A stretch of 64,000 nucleotides of DNA from Oscillospiraceae bacterium (GCA_015067895.1 SVLP01000003.1:72287-136286); one strand, 5' to 3'. Positions 1 through 12,279 are shown, numbered from the stretch's first letter. The notes: generated by a model not told the origin, from the sequence alone. Numbers and translations are program-made.

Positions 1-1147
1 CGGTGAGCCGCTTGGCGGCGCGGCCGGTGGGGGCCGCGAGGACGCATTTCAATTGCATATGTCCAAGGAGTGACAAAATGCCGTTGACGATGGTGGTCTT
101 GCCGGTGCCGGGGCCGCCGGTGATGAGCAGTACGCCGGTGCTGGCGGCGGCCCGGATGGCGTCGCGCTGCTGCTGCGAATACCGAACATCGCTCTCCGAT
201 TCCACGGTTCCCATGAGCTTTTCGATGTTCTCCGGCTCGGGATGGGGCCACTGGGCCATTTTCAGGAGCCGGTAGGCGGTAAAGACCTCCGCCTCATGGA
301 GCTTCGGCAGATAGACGATGGCGATGTCCGCCAGGGTCTGGCACACCAGCCGCTCTCCCTCATGAAGTCTCGTGATACCCTCGTCCACCTGGGCGGGATC
401 CACGGTCAAAAGCTGGGCCGTGGCGGCGATCAGCTTGGCCCGGGGCAGGAAGGTATGTCCGCCGTTCAGATTGTAGCTCAGCTCAAAGAGGACGCCGGCC
501 TCGATCCGCCGGGGATCGTCCCCTGCCACGCCCAGCTCGATGGCGAACCGGTCGACGGCATTGAAGGGAGCATCCAGCCCGTCGTCCATCAGCAGGTAGG
601 GGTCGTCGTACAGAAGCTCCACCGTCTGCTCGCCGTAGAGCTTGTAGGCCCGGACGGCCAGCTCCGTGGGCAGATGGTGCAGCGCGAAAAATTCCATCAG
701 CTGGCGCATGCCCGCCTGACGGCGGAACTCCTCGCCGAATTTTCTGGCCTTGTCCAGAGAGATGCCGGGCACCAGTGCCAGCCGCTCCGGCTCCCGCTCC
801 AGAACGAGCAGGGTCTGGTCACCGAAATACTCCACGATCCTGGCAGCCATCACCGGGCCGATGCCCTTGATGGCCCGGCTGCTGAGGTAGCTCTGGATCT
901 CCAGGGCCGTCTGGGGCAGCATCCGCTCCAGAAACTCCGCTTCAAATTGTCTGCCGAAATTGCTGTGATTGCTCCACTTGCCGGTGACCATCAGCCGTTC
1001 GCCCAGCACGGGCATGGGGATGGTGCCCACCACCGTCACGTTGACGCCGCCGCCGCAGTTCAGCCGCAGCACCGCATAGCCGTTGTCATAATTCTGAAAG
1101 AGCACCGCCGTGACGGCGCCCTGCAGGATCTCCAATTCCTCGTTCAT
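1..1147 (-). CDS. recD2: RecD2-type ATP-dependent DNA helicase (partial, N-terminal part)
   Basis: This reading frame starts with ATG at 1147 and runs off the left edge, so only about 382 N-terminal residues are visible. After an N-terminal OB-like region come helix-hairpin-helix repeats (for example AIKGIGPVMAARIVEYFG near residues 92-109), which are typical of RecD2 proteins lacking RecBC partners. Near the window edge stands the Walker A motif GGPGTGKTT, followed by AAPTGRAAKRL. Superfamily 1B helicases of this kind unwind DNA 5'-3' and act in repair. The C-terminal helicase motifs lie outside the window. A possible -10 (TATAAT on the minus strand, 1198-1203) is visible but has no good -35. 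Confidence 0.9.
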   Translation of the reverse strand, partial: MNEELEILQGAVTAVLFQNYDNGYAVLRLNCGGGVNVTVVGTIPMPVLGERLMVTGKWSNHSNFGRQFEAEFLERMLPQTALEIQSYLSSRAIKGIGPVMAARIVEYFGDQTLLVLEREPERLALVPGISLDKARKFGEEFRRQAGMRQLMEFFALHHLPTELAVRAYKLYGEQTVELLYDDPYLLMDDGLDAPFNAVDRFAIELGVAGDDPRRIEAGVLFELSYNLNGGHTFLPRAKLIAATAQLLTVDPAQVDEGITRLHEGERLVCQTLADIAIVYLPKLHEAEVFTAYRLLKMAQWPHPEPENIEKLMGTVESESDVRYSQQQRDAIRAAASTGVLLITGGPGTGKTTIVNGILSLLGHMQLKCVLAAPTGRAAKRLT

Positions 1148-1423
1148 GATCTGTCTCTCCCGTCCAGGGGGGATAAAATCCCATTATCGTACCTTATATT
1201 ATAGCATATCCCGGTGCAAACGGGAAGCCATTTTTATGAAAAAACGGCAGCATTTCGAAAAGCCAGCCTTCCGCCTTTCGTGAATATTTCCATAGCCTTC
1301 CTCCTGTTTCCATGTTTTTCCGTGTTATTCATCATGGTTTCTCCTGGATATCCCCTGATTATCACAAAATATCAGGAGATCCTATGCAAAAAGCTTCAAA
1401 CAAATTTTTGACTAAAATGTAAC
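1148..1423. other. Intergenic region between divergent recD2 and atp operon
   Basis: No convincing gene is visible here. The stretch becomes AT-rich towards the atp promoter and is otherwise without obvious repeats. It probably holds the 5' leader and promoter of recD2 on the minus strand. Confidence 0.5.
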
Positions 1424-1452
1424 TTGTTTATTCCGTACCTATGTGATAAAAT
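1424..1452 (+). promoter_or_regulatory. Candidate promoter of the ATP synthase operon
   Basis: TTGTTT (1424-1429) and TAAAAT (1447-1452) are separated by 17 bases and lie about 35 bases before the first gene of the operon. The surrounding AT-rich sequence contrasts with the GC-rich genes. Confidence 0.5.
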
Positions 1453-1488
1453 ACACGATGAATAAGATTGTATTCTACAGGAGCACTT

Positions 1489-1746
1489 ATGAAATTTCTC
1501 TCACTGCTCATGTGGGTCGGTCAGTTTGGTTTTTCCGTCCTCTTCCCCACCTGCTTTTTCCTGTTCGTGGCCGTGTGGCTCCAGCAGAAGTTCGGTCTGG
1601 GGATGTGGATCGTGGCAGTCCTGGGTATCATCGGTCTGCTGACCTCCTTCTCCACGGCCAAGTCCTGTCTGCAGGCCATCTTAAAGGAGATCGAGCGTGG
1701 CTCCGACCGAAAGGATCCCCCGCCCGCCTTCAATGACCACAGCTGA
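1489..1746 (+). CDS. AtpZ/AtpI-family small membrane protein, first gene of the atp operon
   Basis: This 85-residue protein has two hydrophobic segments (about residues 4-30 and 38-60) and a charged C-terminus, the size and layout of the AtpZ (Pfam AtpI-like) family that precedes atpI in many Bacillota. Such proteins are linked to ATP synthase assembly or to Mg2+/Ca2+ movement together with AtpI. The start at 1489 is chosen because CAGGAG lies just upstream. An in-frame ATG at 1468 has no ribosome site. The assignment rests on position and topology more than on specific residues. Confidence 0.7.
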   Translation: MKFLSLLMWVGQFGFSVLFPTCFFLFVAVWLQQKFGLGMWIVAVLGIIGLLTSFSTAKSCLQAILKEIERGSDRKDPPPAFNDHS

Positions 1747-1783
1747 TCCCCCGCAAATCCCCCAAGCAAAGGAATTGATCCCC

Positions 1784-2257
1784 ATGATACTTCAACCGGC
1801 CTCCCAAAAGGAAGTCAAGCGCGTCACCGCCGGTACGCTGGTGTGCGACGTGATCCTGGTGGCAGGACTGTTCCTGGCCAGCCAGTTCGACATCGGCACC
1901 TTTGAGCTGGGAAAGATCCTGCTCAGTGCCGCCATCGGCTCCGTCATCGCGGTGCTGAACTTCGTGCTCATGTGCCTGACGGTGCAGAGCGCGGTGGGCA
2001 TGACCGACCAGAAGAAGATGAAGGCCAAATTCCAGCTCAGCTACAACGCCCGGATGATCCTCCAGGCGGGCTGGACGGTGATCGCCTTCCTGGTGCCCGG
2101 CCTGCATTTCATCGCCGGAGCGGCTCCCATCCTCTTCCCCAAGGTCACCATCCTCTACCTTCAGTCCCGGGGCAAGCTGCTGCCCCCCGATCCCCCCAGA
2201 CAAGCGCAACCGGAATCCACGGAGGAGCCTGCGGCCCCTTCCGATGAAAATCTGTAA
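1784..2257 (+). CDS. atpI: ATP synthase subunit I (AtpI)
   Basis: This 158-residue membrane protein has four hydrophobic helices, as in the ATP-synt_I family, followed by a Pro/Glu-rich cytoplasmic tail (about residues 130-158). AtpI helps assemble the c-ring, and this has been shown for Na+-type enzymes. The start at 1784 has AAAGGA about nine bases upstream. Two in-frame upstream ATGs (1697, 1733) lack ribosome sites and would overlap the preceding gene. It lies 20 bases ahead of atpB, and its place between the AtpZ-like gene and atpB is the usual one. Confidence 0.85.
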   Translation: MILQPASQKEVKRVTAGTLVCDVILVAGLFLASQFDIGTFELGKILLSAAIGSVIAVLNFVLMCLTVQSAVGMTDQKKMKAKFQLSYNARMILQAGWTVIAFLVPGLHFIAGAAPILFPKVTILYLQSRGKLLPPDPPRQAQPESTEEPAAPSDENL

Positions 2258-2277
2258 GCAGAAGTGAGGTTCTATCT

Positions 2278-3156
2278 ATGGATTTAGCAATCAACGGCGC
2301 AAGAGTTCTCTTTGAGATCGAAAATGTCCCCCTGCTGGGCACGGTGCAGATCACCCAGACCCTGACGGTCAGCTGGCTGGTCTTCGCCATCATCACGGGC
2401 CTTTGCATCTGGCTGGGCTCCAATCTGAAGGTCACTGGCATCTCCCGCAAGCAGGCAGTGGCCGAGATGATCGTCACCGCGCTGGTCAACTTCGTCCGGG
2501 GCAACATGGGCTCCGAATTTGACCACTACATCCCCCTGGTGGGCACCATCTTCATCACCTCCATCATCTCCAACCTGATCTCTCTGCTGGGCATCTGGAG
2601 CCCCACGGCTGACCTGATGACCGAGCTTGCCTGGGCTCTGGTGGTGTTCGTGCTCATCACCTACCACAAGATCAAGTCCTCCGGCATCGGCGGCTACCTC
2701 AAGAGCTTCCTGGATCCCATCTTCGTCATGGCCCCCATCAACGTCATGTCCGAGTGCTTCACCCCCATCTCCATGGCCTGCCGTCACTTCGGCAACATCC
2801 TCTCCGGCACCGTCATCTCCGCCCTGATCTACGGCGCTCTGACCGTCGCCAACGACGCTCTGTTCAACGCCATCGGCTCCAGCCTGACCGTGGCCATCAT
2901 CGTGGCCGTCGTGGGTGTGGTGCTGTTCCTGGTGGGCAGAAAGTCCGGAAAGAAGCTGCCCCTGATCGGGGGCATCATCGCCGCCATTCTGGGTGTGCTG
3001 GCCGTCTTCACCAATCTGGGTGCCACCTTCCCCTTCCTGACCGTCGGTATCCCCGCCATCCCCAGCCTGTACTTCGACTGGTTCGGCGGCTGCATCCAGG
3101 CGTTCATCTTCTGCACCCTCACCACTCTCTTCATCAAACAGGCCGCCGACGGCTAA
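2278..3156 (+). CDS. atpB: F0F1 ATP synthase subunit a
   Basis: Subunit a (292 residues) forms the ion half-channels beside the c-ring. The helix carrying the essential arginine is present: in SMACRHFGNILSG the invariant Arg is R169. The motif PTADLMTELAWALVVF (about residues 109-124) is also typical. The protein is longer than most subunit a sequences. The extra length is a hydrophobic, Gly-rich stretch (roughly residues 200-265) before the last conserved helix, which ends QAFIFCTLTTLFI. The helix count of that insertion is uncertain. A ribosome site (AAGTGAGG) lies just upstream. Confidence 0.95.
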   Translation: MDLAINGARVLFEIENVPLLGTVQITQTLTVSWLVFAIITGLCIWLGSNLKVTGISRKQAVAEMIVTALVNFVRGNMGSEFDHYIPLVGTIFITSIISNLISLLGIWSPTADLMTELAWALVVFVLITYHKIKSSGIGGYLKSFLDPIFVMAPINVMSECFTPISMACRHFGNILSGTVISALIYGALTVANDALFNAIGSSLTVAIIVAVVGVVLFLVGRKSGKKLPLIGGIIAAILGVLAVFTNLGATFPFLTVGIPAIPSLYFDWFGGCIQAFIFCTLTTLFIKQAADG

Positions 3157-3195
3157 GCCCGCAGGCCATTTGAATAATTCCGTACTATATTTTAG

Positions 3196-3486
<291 letters not shown>

Positions 3487-3526
3487 CTTCCAGAAATTCA
3501 AAAAATAACCGGAAGGAGGCCAATCA

Positions 3527-4036
3527 ATGGACGCAATTTACCAGTCCTTGGTGGCAGTCAATCCCGTAACCCTGATCGCTCAGATCTGCAACCTCTTCCT
3601 GCAGCTGTTCGTGGTCAAGAAATTCTTCCTGAACAAGATCCTTGCCATCCTTGACGCCCGCCGCGAGGCCGCCGACAAGGAGATCGTGGACGCAAAGAAT
3701 GCCCGTGAGGAGGCCATGACCATCAAGGCCACCTACGAGGAGAACATGCGTCAGGCCAAGGCCGAGGCAAACGCCCTGCTGCAGCATGCGCAGAAGACCG
3801 CCTCCGCCCGCTCCGAGGAGATCATCAGCCAGGCCCATGCCCAGGCTGTCCAGATCAAGGAGAAGGCCGCTGCGGACATCGCTCAGGAGAAGAAGAAGGC
3901 CATCAACGACGCCAAGGACGAGATCTCCGGCATCTCCATGGCCATCGCCGAGAAGGTGGTGGAGCGTCAGCTGAACGCCGCCGACCAGCAGAAGCTCATC
4001 GATCAGTTCATCAACGATCTGGGTGATGCCCTATGA
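3527..4036 (+). CDS. atpF: F0F1 ATP synthase subunit b
   Basis: Subunit b (169 residues) is the peripheral stalk. It has one N-terminal membrane helix (about residues 10-30) followed by a long, highly charged, Ala-rich helix that dimerises and reaches F1. Length and composition fit the family. The start has AAGGAGG seven bases upstream. The gene overlaps atpH by four bases (ATGA), so the two are probably translationally coupled. Confidence 0.95.
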   Translation: MDAIYQSLVAVNPVTLIAQICNLFLQLFVVKKFFLNKILAILDARREAADKEIVDAKNAREEAMTIKATYEENMRQAKAEANALLQHAQKTASARSEEIISQAHAQAVQIKEKAAADIAQEKKKAINDAKDEISGISMAIAEKVVERQLNAADQQKLIDQFINDLGDAL

Positions 4037-4572
4037 CAGATGTTGCCACCACTTACGGCCAGGCGCTCTATGACCTGGCCCGGGACGAGGGACTGTCCCA
4101 GAAGCTCCTGGGCGAGCTGACCGCGCTGGACGCGAGCCTGCGCGCCGAGCCCGGCTTCTGCCAGCTGCTCTCCACCCCCAATATCCCCAAAGAGGAGCGC
4201 GTCCGGATCCTGGACGACAGCTTCCGCGGGAAACTCCACCCCTACGTGCTGAATTTCCTGAAGATCCTGACGGAAAAGGGATACATGAAGCACTTCTCCG
4301 GCTGCTGCAAAATGTTTAAGCAGCAGTACAATCTCGACAACGGCATCGTGCCGGTGACTGCGTACACCGCCGTGCCGCTGACCGAGGAGCTGCGCCGGAA
4401 GCTCACCGCAAAGCTCTCCACCGTGACCGGCAAGACCATCGAGCTTGATTGCCGGATCGATCCGGAAACCTTGGGCGGTGTTCGGCTGGACTTCGACGGC
4501 AAGCAGGTGGACGGCACCGTCCGCCGCCGTCTTGAGGACATCCGGGGCATCCTGAAAAACACCGTACTCTGA
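4033..4572 (+). CDS. atpH: F0F1 ATP synthase subunit delta
   Basis: Subunit delta (179 residues) joins the peripheral stalk to the top of F1. The N-terminal TTYGQALYDLA pattern and the C-terminal DPETLGGVRLDFDGKQVDGT region match the OSCP/delta family. The start codon overlaps the stop of atpF. The usual family length is about 180 residues, so the gene is intact. Confidence 0.95.
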   Translation: MTDVATTYGQALYDLARDEGLSQKLLGELTALDASLRAEPGFCQLLSTPNIPKEERVRILDDSFRGKLHPYVLNFLKILTEKGYMKHFSGCCKMFKQQYNLDNGIVPVTAYTAVPLTEELRRKLTAKLSTVTGKTIELDCRIDPETLGGVRLDFDGKQVDGTVRRRLEDIRGILKNTVL

Positions 4573-4590
4573 TGAGAAAGCAGGGACACT

Positions 4591-6105
4591 ATGGAATTAA
4601 GACCCGAAGAGATTACGAAAATCATTCGTAGTCAGATCAAGAACTACGAATCCAAGCTCCAGTCCAGCGAGACCGGCGTCGTCATCGTCGCCGGTGACGG
4701 CATCGCCACCGTTTCCGGCCTGACCAAGTGCATGGCCAACGAGCTGGTGGAGTTCCCCAACGGCGAATACGGCATGGCTCAGAACCTGAACGAGGAGACC
4801 GTCTCCGTCGTTATCCTGGGCAGCGACTCCGGCATCAAGGAGGGCGACATCGTCAAGCGCACCGGCCGCGTCGTGTCCGTCCCCGTTGGCCAGGCCCTGA
4901 TCGGCCGCGTCGTCAACGCCCTGGGCCAGCCCATCGACGGCAAGGGCGCCATCGTCAATGAGGGCTACCGCCCCATCGAGATGCCCGCCCCCGGTATCAT
5001 CGACCGCGAGCCCGTCAACAAGCCTCTGCAGACCGGCATCAAGGCCATCGACTCCATGATCCCCATCGGCCGGGGTCAGCGTGAGCTCATCATCGGTGAC
5101 CGCCAGACCGGTAAGACCACCATCGCAACCGATACCATTCTGAACCAGAAAGGCCAGAATGTCATCTGCATCTACGTTGCCATCGGCCAGAAGCGCTCCA
5201 CCGTCGCCCAGATCGTGGAGAACCTGACCATCGGCGGTGCCATGGACTACACCATCGTCGTCTCCGCCACCGCCTCCGAGCTGGCTCCCATGCAGTACAT
5301 CGCCCCCTACACCGGCTGTACCATGGGCGAGCACTTCATGAACCAGGGCAAGGACGTGCTGGTCATCTATGATGACCTGAGTAAGCACGCCGTGGCCTAC
5401 CGTGCCATCTCCCTGCTGATCCGCCGTCCCCCCGGACGTGAGGCTTACCCCGGCGACGTCTTCTACCTCCACTCCAGACTGCTGGAGCGCGCAGCACACC
5501 TGTCCCCCGAGAAGGGCGGCGGCTCCCTGACCGCTCTGCCCATCATCGAGACCCAGGCCGGTGACGTCTCCGCCTATATCCCCACCAACGTCATCTCCAT
5601 CACCGACGGCCAGATCTTCCTGGAGACCGAGCTGTTCAACGCAGGCGTCATGCCCGCCGTCAACCCCGGTATCTCCGTCTCCCGTGTCGGCGGCTCTGCC
5701 CAGATCAAGGCCATGAAGAAGGTCTCCGGCTCCCTGAAGCTGCTGTACTCCCAGTACCGCGAGCTGCAGTCCTTCGCCCAGTTTGGCTCCGACCTGGATG
5801 CCGATACCAAGTCCCGACTGGCTCTGGGTGAGCGCATCGTGGCCGTGCTGAAGCAGCGCAACAACGCTCCCGTGGACGTCGCCCATCAGGTGTGCATCAT
5901 CTACGCCGTCACCAACGGCTACCTGAACACCATCCCCGTGGCTGACATCCCCGAGTTCGAGAAGCAGCTGTTCGAGTACATGGACGGCCACGGCTACGAG
6001 GCCCTGAACGCCATCCGCAGCACCGGCAAGCTGGAGCCCGACACCGAAAACGCCATCAAGGCCGCCCTGACCGAGCTGGTTTCCAAATTCGTTTCGGCAA
6101 ACTAA
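4591..6105 (+). CDS. atpA: F0F1 ATP synthase subunit alpha
   Basis: The 504-residue alpha subunit is the non-catalytic nucleotide-binding partner of beta in the F1 head. It shows the P-loop GDRQTGKTT (about residues 170-178), the family signature [17 protein letters not shown], and the beginning [16 protein letters not shown] expected for alpha. It lies 18 bases after atpH with AGCAGGGA upstream. Codon use is strongly biased to C/G-ending codons, which fits high expression. Confidence 0.97.
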   Translation: MELRPEEITKIIRSQIKNYESKLQSSETGVVIVAGDGIATVSGLTKCMANELVEFPNGEYGMAQNLNEETVSVVILGSDSGIKEGDIVKRTGRVVSVPVGQALIGRVVNALGQPIDGKGAIVNEGYRPIEMPAPGIIDREPVNKPLQTGIKAIDSMIPIGRGQRELIIGDRQTGKTTIATDTILNQKGQNVICIYVAIGQKRSTVAQIVENLTIGGAMDYTIVVSATASELAPMQYIAPYTGCTMGEHFMNQGKDVLVIYDDLSKHAVAYRAISLLIRRPPGREAYPGDVFYLHSRLLERAAHLSPEKGGGSLTALPIIETQAGDVSAYIPTNVISITDGQIFLETELFNAGVMPAVNPGISVSRVGGSAQIKAMKKVSGSLKLLYSQYRELQSFAQFGSDLDADTKSRLALGERIVAVLKQRNNAPVDVAHQVCIIYAVTNGYLNTIPVADIPEFEKQLFEYMDGHGYEALNAIRSTGKLEPDTENAIKAALTELVSKFVSAN

Positions 6106-6125
6106 ATCGGAAAGGAGTGTGACCC

Positions 6126-6977
6126 ATGGCTGGCGTTTCCACCAAGGATATCAAAAACCGGATCCGAAGCATGGAGTCCACCAAGCAGATCACCAAGGCA
6201 ATGGAAATGGTCGCTGCCTCCAAGCTGCGCCAGGCCCAGCACCGGATCACCGCTTCCCGACCCTACTTTGAGATCCTCTCCAATACCATTTCGGACATCG
6301 TGGCGACCAACCGGGACTTCACCTCTCCCTACCTGCGCAAGCGGGAGGGCAACCGGGTGCTGTTCGTGGTCATCGCCGGTGACCGTGGTCTTGCAGGCGG
6401 CTACAACAGCAATGTGATGAAGCTGGCCGCGGCCAGCATGGAGGGCAAGGAGTCCACCGTGCTGCCCATCGGCAAGAAGGCCGTGGATTTCTTCCGCTCC
6501 AAGGGCTATGCCCTGCTCACCGACACCTATGCAGAGGCCGCCGATGTGGACATCGGTGACTGCTTCAGCATCGCAAAGCTCCTGAGCAAGGCCTATCTGA
6601 GCGGCCAGTTCGACGAGATCCACATCGCCTACACCAACTTCGTCTCCGTCCTGTCCCAGACCCCCGCAGTCCGCCAGCTGCTGCCCCTGCTCCCCGAGGA
6701 ACAGGAGCAGACCGGCGAGCGTCGCTGCGCCACCATCTACGAGCCCGAGCCCGAGGAGGTCTTCGCCTCCATCGTCCCCGAATACCTGGGCGGCATCGTC
6801 TACGGTGCCCTCTGTGAGTCCCGCTGCGCCGAGCAGGCTGCCCGCCGCACCGCCATGGACTCCGCCACCTCCAACGCGGAGGAGATGATCGCAGACCTGA
6901 GCCTGAAGTACAACCGGGCCCGCCAGGCTGCCATCACCCAGGAGATCACCGAAATCGTCGCAGGCGCAGAAGCCTGA
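6126..6977 (+). CDS. atpG: F0F1 ATP synthase subunit gamma
   Basis: The gamma subunit (283 residues) is the rotor shaft inside the F1 head. The N-terminus has KDIKNRIRSMESTKQITKAM and the C-terminus the SLKYNRARQAAITQEITEIV helix, the two most conserved parts of the family. The centre contains the GDRGLAGGYN motif. A good ribosome site (GGAAAGGAG) precedes the ATG. A short GC-rich hairpin (6990-7004) separates it from atpD. Confidence 0.96.
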   Translation: MAGVSTKDIKNRIRSMESTKQITKAMEMVAASKLRQAQHRITASRPYFEILSNTISDIVATNRDFTSPYLRKREGNRVLFVVIAGDRGLAGGYNSNVMKLAAASMEGKESTVLPIGKKAVDFFRSKGYALLTDTYAEAADVDIGDCFSIAKLLSKAYLSGQFDEIHIAYTNFVSVLSQTPAVRQLLPLLPEEQEQTGERRCATIYEPEPEEVFASIVPEYLGGIVYGALCESRCAEQAARRTAMDSATSNAEEMIADLSLKYNRARQAAITQEITEIVAGAEA

Positions 6978-7015
6978 TGTTGGGGTTTTGGGGGCTGCGC
7001 CCCCGCCCTGTGTAA

Positions 7016-8446
<1,431 letters not shown>

Positions 8447-8448
8447 GC

Positions 8449-8853
8449 ATGACCTTTCCCCTCAAGATCGTGACCCCCGACGGTCTGATTTTTGACGGTC
8501 AGGCCGACAAGCTCATCGTCCGCACCACCACCGGCGACGTGGCCATCCTGGCGCGGCACATCAATGCCGTGTTCCCCCTGGGCATGGGCCAGGCCATGGT
8601 GGAAGCCGACGGACAGCGGCGCACCGCCGCCTGCATCGGCGGTCTGCTCAGCGTGGTGGACGGTGCCGTCACCCTGGTGCCCACCACCTTCGAATGGTCT
8701 GACCAGATCGACGCCGACCGTGCGGAGAAATCCCTCCACCGGGCCGAGGGCGTTCTGGAGAAGAAGGACGCCACCGACGCCGAGATCCAGCTGGCCGAGG
8801 CCAGACTGAAGCGCGCCCTGATCCGCAAGAGCGTGGCTACCAGAAGATTCTAA
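8449..8853 (+). CDS. atpC: F0F1 ATP synthase subunit epsilon
   Basis: Epsilon (134 residues from the ATG at 8449) combines an N-terminal beta-sandwich (FPLKIVTPDGLIFDGQADKL) with a C-terminal helical hairpin rich in Ala, Glu and Arg that can inhibit ATP hydrolysis. A GTG at 8443 overlapping the atpD stop is an alternative start. The ATG is preferred because AGGTG stands at suitable spacing. It is the last gene of the operon and is followed directly by a strong terminator. Confidence 0.93.
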   Translation: MTFPLKIVTPDGLIFDGQADKLIVRTTTGDVAILARHINAVFPLGMGQAMVEADGQRRTAACIGGLLSVVDGAVTLVPTTFEWSDQIDADRAEKSLHRAEGVLEKKDATDAEIQLAEARLKRALIRKSVATRRF

Positions 8854-8856
8854 GCA

Positions 8857-8893
8857 AAAATCCCGACATTCGTGAGAATGTCGGGATTTTTTT
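8857..8893 (+). terminator. Terminator of the ATP synthase operon
   Basis: The stem AATCCCGACATTC pairs perfectly with GAATGTCGGGATT across a GTGA loop and is followed by a run of seven T. The reverse strand also shows a short T run, so it may serve both directions. Confidence 0.95.
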
Positions 8894-8952
8894 GCAGTGC
8901 TGCGTTCAATGAATATTCCCCGGAAAAGCGTAGGGCTTCACCGGGGAATGGG

Positions 8953-9342
8953 TTACTTATTGGGTACGGGAATGGTCTCCAGCAGATTGGTCAGGACGCT
9001 CAGATCCACGCCGATGCCCATGTTGTAGCTCCGGCCCTCCCAGCGAATCTGGTTGCCGTAGATGGTGACCGTGGTGATGGTCTTGCCGCCGTCGTCGAGC
9101 CACTGGACGCGGTAGTCCCACTCGTCCCCGTTGGATGCGGCGGACTGGAGGGGGATCTGGCAGACCACATCGGTGATCTGGCCCACGGTCTTGGCATCGG
9201 TCAGGGTGAGCGCCATACCGCCGCCGTTCTTCTCCAGCATGATCTTGGCGGGGTTCTCGATGGTAATGCGGGTGACCTCCGTACAGGCGGCCAGGGCACC
9301 GAACAAGGTAAGCACCAGAATGAGTGCGATGATCTTCTTCAT
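8953..9342 (-). CDS. Putative small lipoprotein of unknown function
   Basis: The start at 9342 follows AAGGAG by about nine bases and gives 129 residues. The N-terminus MKKIIALILVLTLFGALAAC is a typical lipoprotein signal with the acylated Cys at residue 20. The remainder is a small, probably all-beta domain with repeated TxT and W residues. I recognise no family. The gene converges on atpC, and a hairpin at 8914-8948 lies just after its stop. It is a likely surface lipoprotein, and its substrate or partner is unknown. Confidence 0.75.
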   Translation of the reverse strand: MKKIIALILVLTLFGALAACTEVTRITIENPAKIMLEKNGGGMALTLTDAKTVGQITDVVCQIPLQSAASNGDEWDYRVQWLDDGGKTITTVTIYGNQIRWEGRSYNMGIGVDLSVLTNLLETIPVPNK

Positions 9343-9428
9343 AGAATGATTCGCTCCTTTTTTATCAAATGCAGCTGACGGAATAATACCGCTGTTTTTC
9401 GGATTTGTCAAGGGTTTTCAGAACATTT

Positions 9429-10283
9429 TTACGTCAAAAGCAAAAATCCGATCAGAACAGAGGCCATATTTGCACAAATGGTATAGAGCACCGTCCGCCC
9501 CGCGCCTTCTCTCTCCCGGAGCCTTCGCAGATAGATGACCGTCTCCACGGTCAGCACCACCAGCTCCGCCAGGATCAGACGCAGCATGGCCATCAGCGGC
9601 CCGTCGAAGAAGTACCACGCCCACAGCAGCCCGTTCAGCCCCAGCTGGGTGATGAGGTTCACCCGCAGGATCAGGCCCCGCTGGGCCTTGCTTCGGAAGC
9701 CGAATACCAGAGCCAGGCTCAGCTCCATGGCGATGGTCAGCGCGATCCGCACCAGCAGACCGAACAGCTCCTCCGCCATGTCCGTCTCCTTTTTCAGATC
9801 CATATCCAGGATGCCGGACTGGGCGTTCTCCCCCACAGCGGGCAGGATCAGGCGGTATTCCGACCGGAAGGCATAGCGTTCAAAGAAATCCTGGCTGACC
9901 CAGAGCACATCGTAGTCCGGATAGTACACCGCCACCTTGAAGACCTCCGGCGGCCAGTAATTCCAGCTGACACCGCTCTCCCAGACCTCGCCCCAGAAGA
10001 AAAAGCCGTCGGGATCCTGATAGTCCCGGAAGGCGTACCAGGCCTCCTCCTGGAGCTTGTTGGACACCATCCACTCCTCGGGCTCGTCGCCCGGCTCCAC
10101 GCGGGTGTGAGGGCCCCACTGGTCAGCCCCGCCCAACAGGGTCAGCACCATCCGCTCTCCCCCGCCGCCGTGGACGGTAATGGCGGTGCTGGGCTTTGGG
10201 CCGGTGTCGGCCCTGACCGTCGCCGCCAGCATGGGGATCAGCAGAACCAGCATCAAAAGCGCCGACAGAAACCGCTTTTTCAT
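9429..10283 (-). CDS. Putative membrane protein with signal peptide and three to four C-terminal helices
   Basis: Starting at 10283 (GGAGGC ribosome site upstream), the 284-residue product has a signal peptide (residues 1-25), then a soluble extracytoplasmic part of about 130 residues rich in Trp and Tyr (motifs such as DYQDPDGFFFWGEVW). Helices follow at roughly 170-190, 205-225, 230-250 and 265-283. This layout of an exported sensor-like domain plus a membrane bundle recurs in clostridial hypothetical proteins, but I do not recognise the family. It may share a transcript with the downstream lipoprotein gene, 86 bases away. Confidence 0.7.
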   Translation of the reverse strand: MKKRFLSALLMLVLLIPMLAATVRADTGPKPSTAITVHGGGGERMVLTLLGGADQWGPHTRVEPGDEPEEWMVSNKLQEEAWYAFRDYQDPDGFFFWGEVWESGVSWNYWPPEVFKVAVYYPDYDVLWVSQDFFERYAFRSEYRLILPAVGENAQSGILDMDLKKETDMAEELFGLLVRIALTIAMELSLALVFGFRSKAQRGLILRVNLITQLGLNGLLWAWYFFDGPLMAMLRLILAELVVLTVETVIYLRRLREREGAGRTVLYTICANMASVLIGFLLLT

Positions 10284-10376
10284 ACGATCGCCTCCTTTTT
10301 CTTCCGTAAGCATACCATGATTTTCCTACCGGCACAAGATTCTCCCGGCATTCCTAAGAAAAATTAAGAAAAGGGC

Positions 10377-10405
10377 TTGTAAATTCCCACAATCTGGCGT
10401 ATAAT
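10377..10405 (+). promoter_or_regulatory. Promoter of asnS
   Basis: TTGTAA (10377-10382) and a consensus TATAAT (10400-10405) are separated by 17 bases, with transcription expected to begin about 30 bases before the asnS start codon. Confidence 0.8.
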
Positions 10406-10445
10406 TTGTGTTATACTTTGCACAATGAGAAAGGTTGATTCACTT

Positions 10446-11837
<1,392 letters not shown>

Positions 11838-11921
11838 GCGGCGAGTCGCCGCGGACAATTTGTTCTGTCCTACGGCATTCATGGCAGTTATCGCGCTCGA
11901 CTTTCACCACCTGCAAACCTC

Positions 11922-11956
11922 AAAAGCCGGACGGCAATTGCCGTCCGGCTCTTTTT
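11922..11956 (+). terminator. Terminator after asnS
   Basis: A 10-bp GC-rich stem (GCCGGACGGC / GCCGTCCGGC) closed by AATT is preceded by A residues and followed by CTTTTT. It lies 85 bases after the asnS stop. Confidence 0.9.
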
Positions 11957-11977
11957 GGCGAAAAACACATCGCGCTG

Positions 11978-12279
11978 CGCGTAGGGGCGACCCTTGCGGC
12001 AATGACAAAAACTTAAGGATGATTGTAGGGAACGGCCTCCGTGCCGTTCCCGTGGATTTTGGCCTGTAAGGGCCAAAATCCACAATTTCCGTATTCGCCG
12101 AACTTGTCAGGAAACCTGATACACAATACTGCGGAACGGCACGGAGGCCGTTCCCTACGGGTATATTCCTTAAGTTTGCGACATTGACATTGCCCTTGCG
12201 GTCGCCCGGCTGACGCGAAGCGGCAGCGTTTCCCCGCCCCGTTGGGGCGACGGGCGACCGTAAAGATCGCCCCTACGCG
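11978..12279. repeat. Outer palindromic intergenic repeat interrupted by a second element
   Basis: The ends GCGTAGGGGCGA (11979-11990) and TCGCCCCTACGC (12267-12278) are perfect inverted repeats. Inside them CGGTCGCCCG pairs with CGGGCGACCG (to about 12260). The palindrome is continuous only if 12000-12192 plus one copy of CCCTTGCGG is removed, so it was interrupted by an insertion. No gene is present in 11957-12316. Confidence 0.8.
12000..12192. mobile_element. MITE-like element with 9-bp target duplication
   Basis: This 193-bp palindromic element begins CAATG and ends CATTG. It has inner inverted arms AAACTTAAGGA / TCCTTAAGTTT and a 26-bp perfect inverted pair (12025-12050 and 12133-12158), plus a central hairpin GTGGATTTTGGCC / GGCCAAAATCCAC. 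CCCTTGCGG stands immediately on both sides (11991-11999 and 12193-12201), as expected for a 9-bp target-site duplication. It has no coding capacity, so movement would need a transposase in trans. Confidence 0.75.

Noticed and set aside
12000..12192. Insertion sequence
   Set aside because: It has inverted ends and a target duplication but no transposase frame, so only a non-autonomous element is supported.
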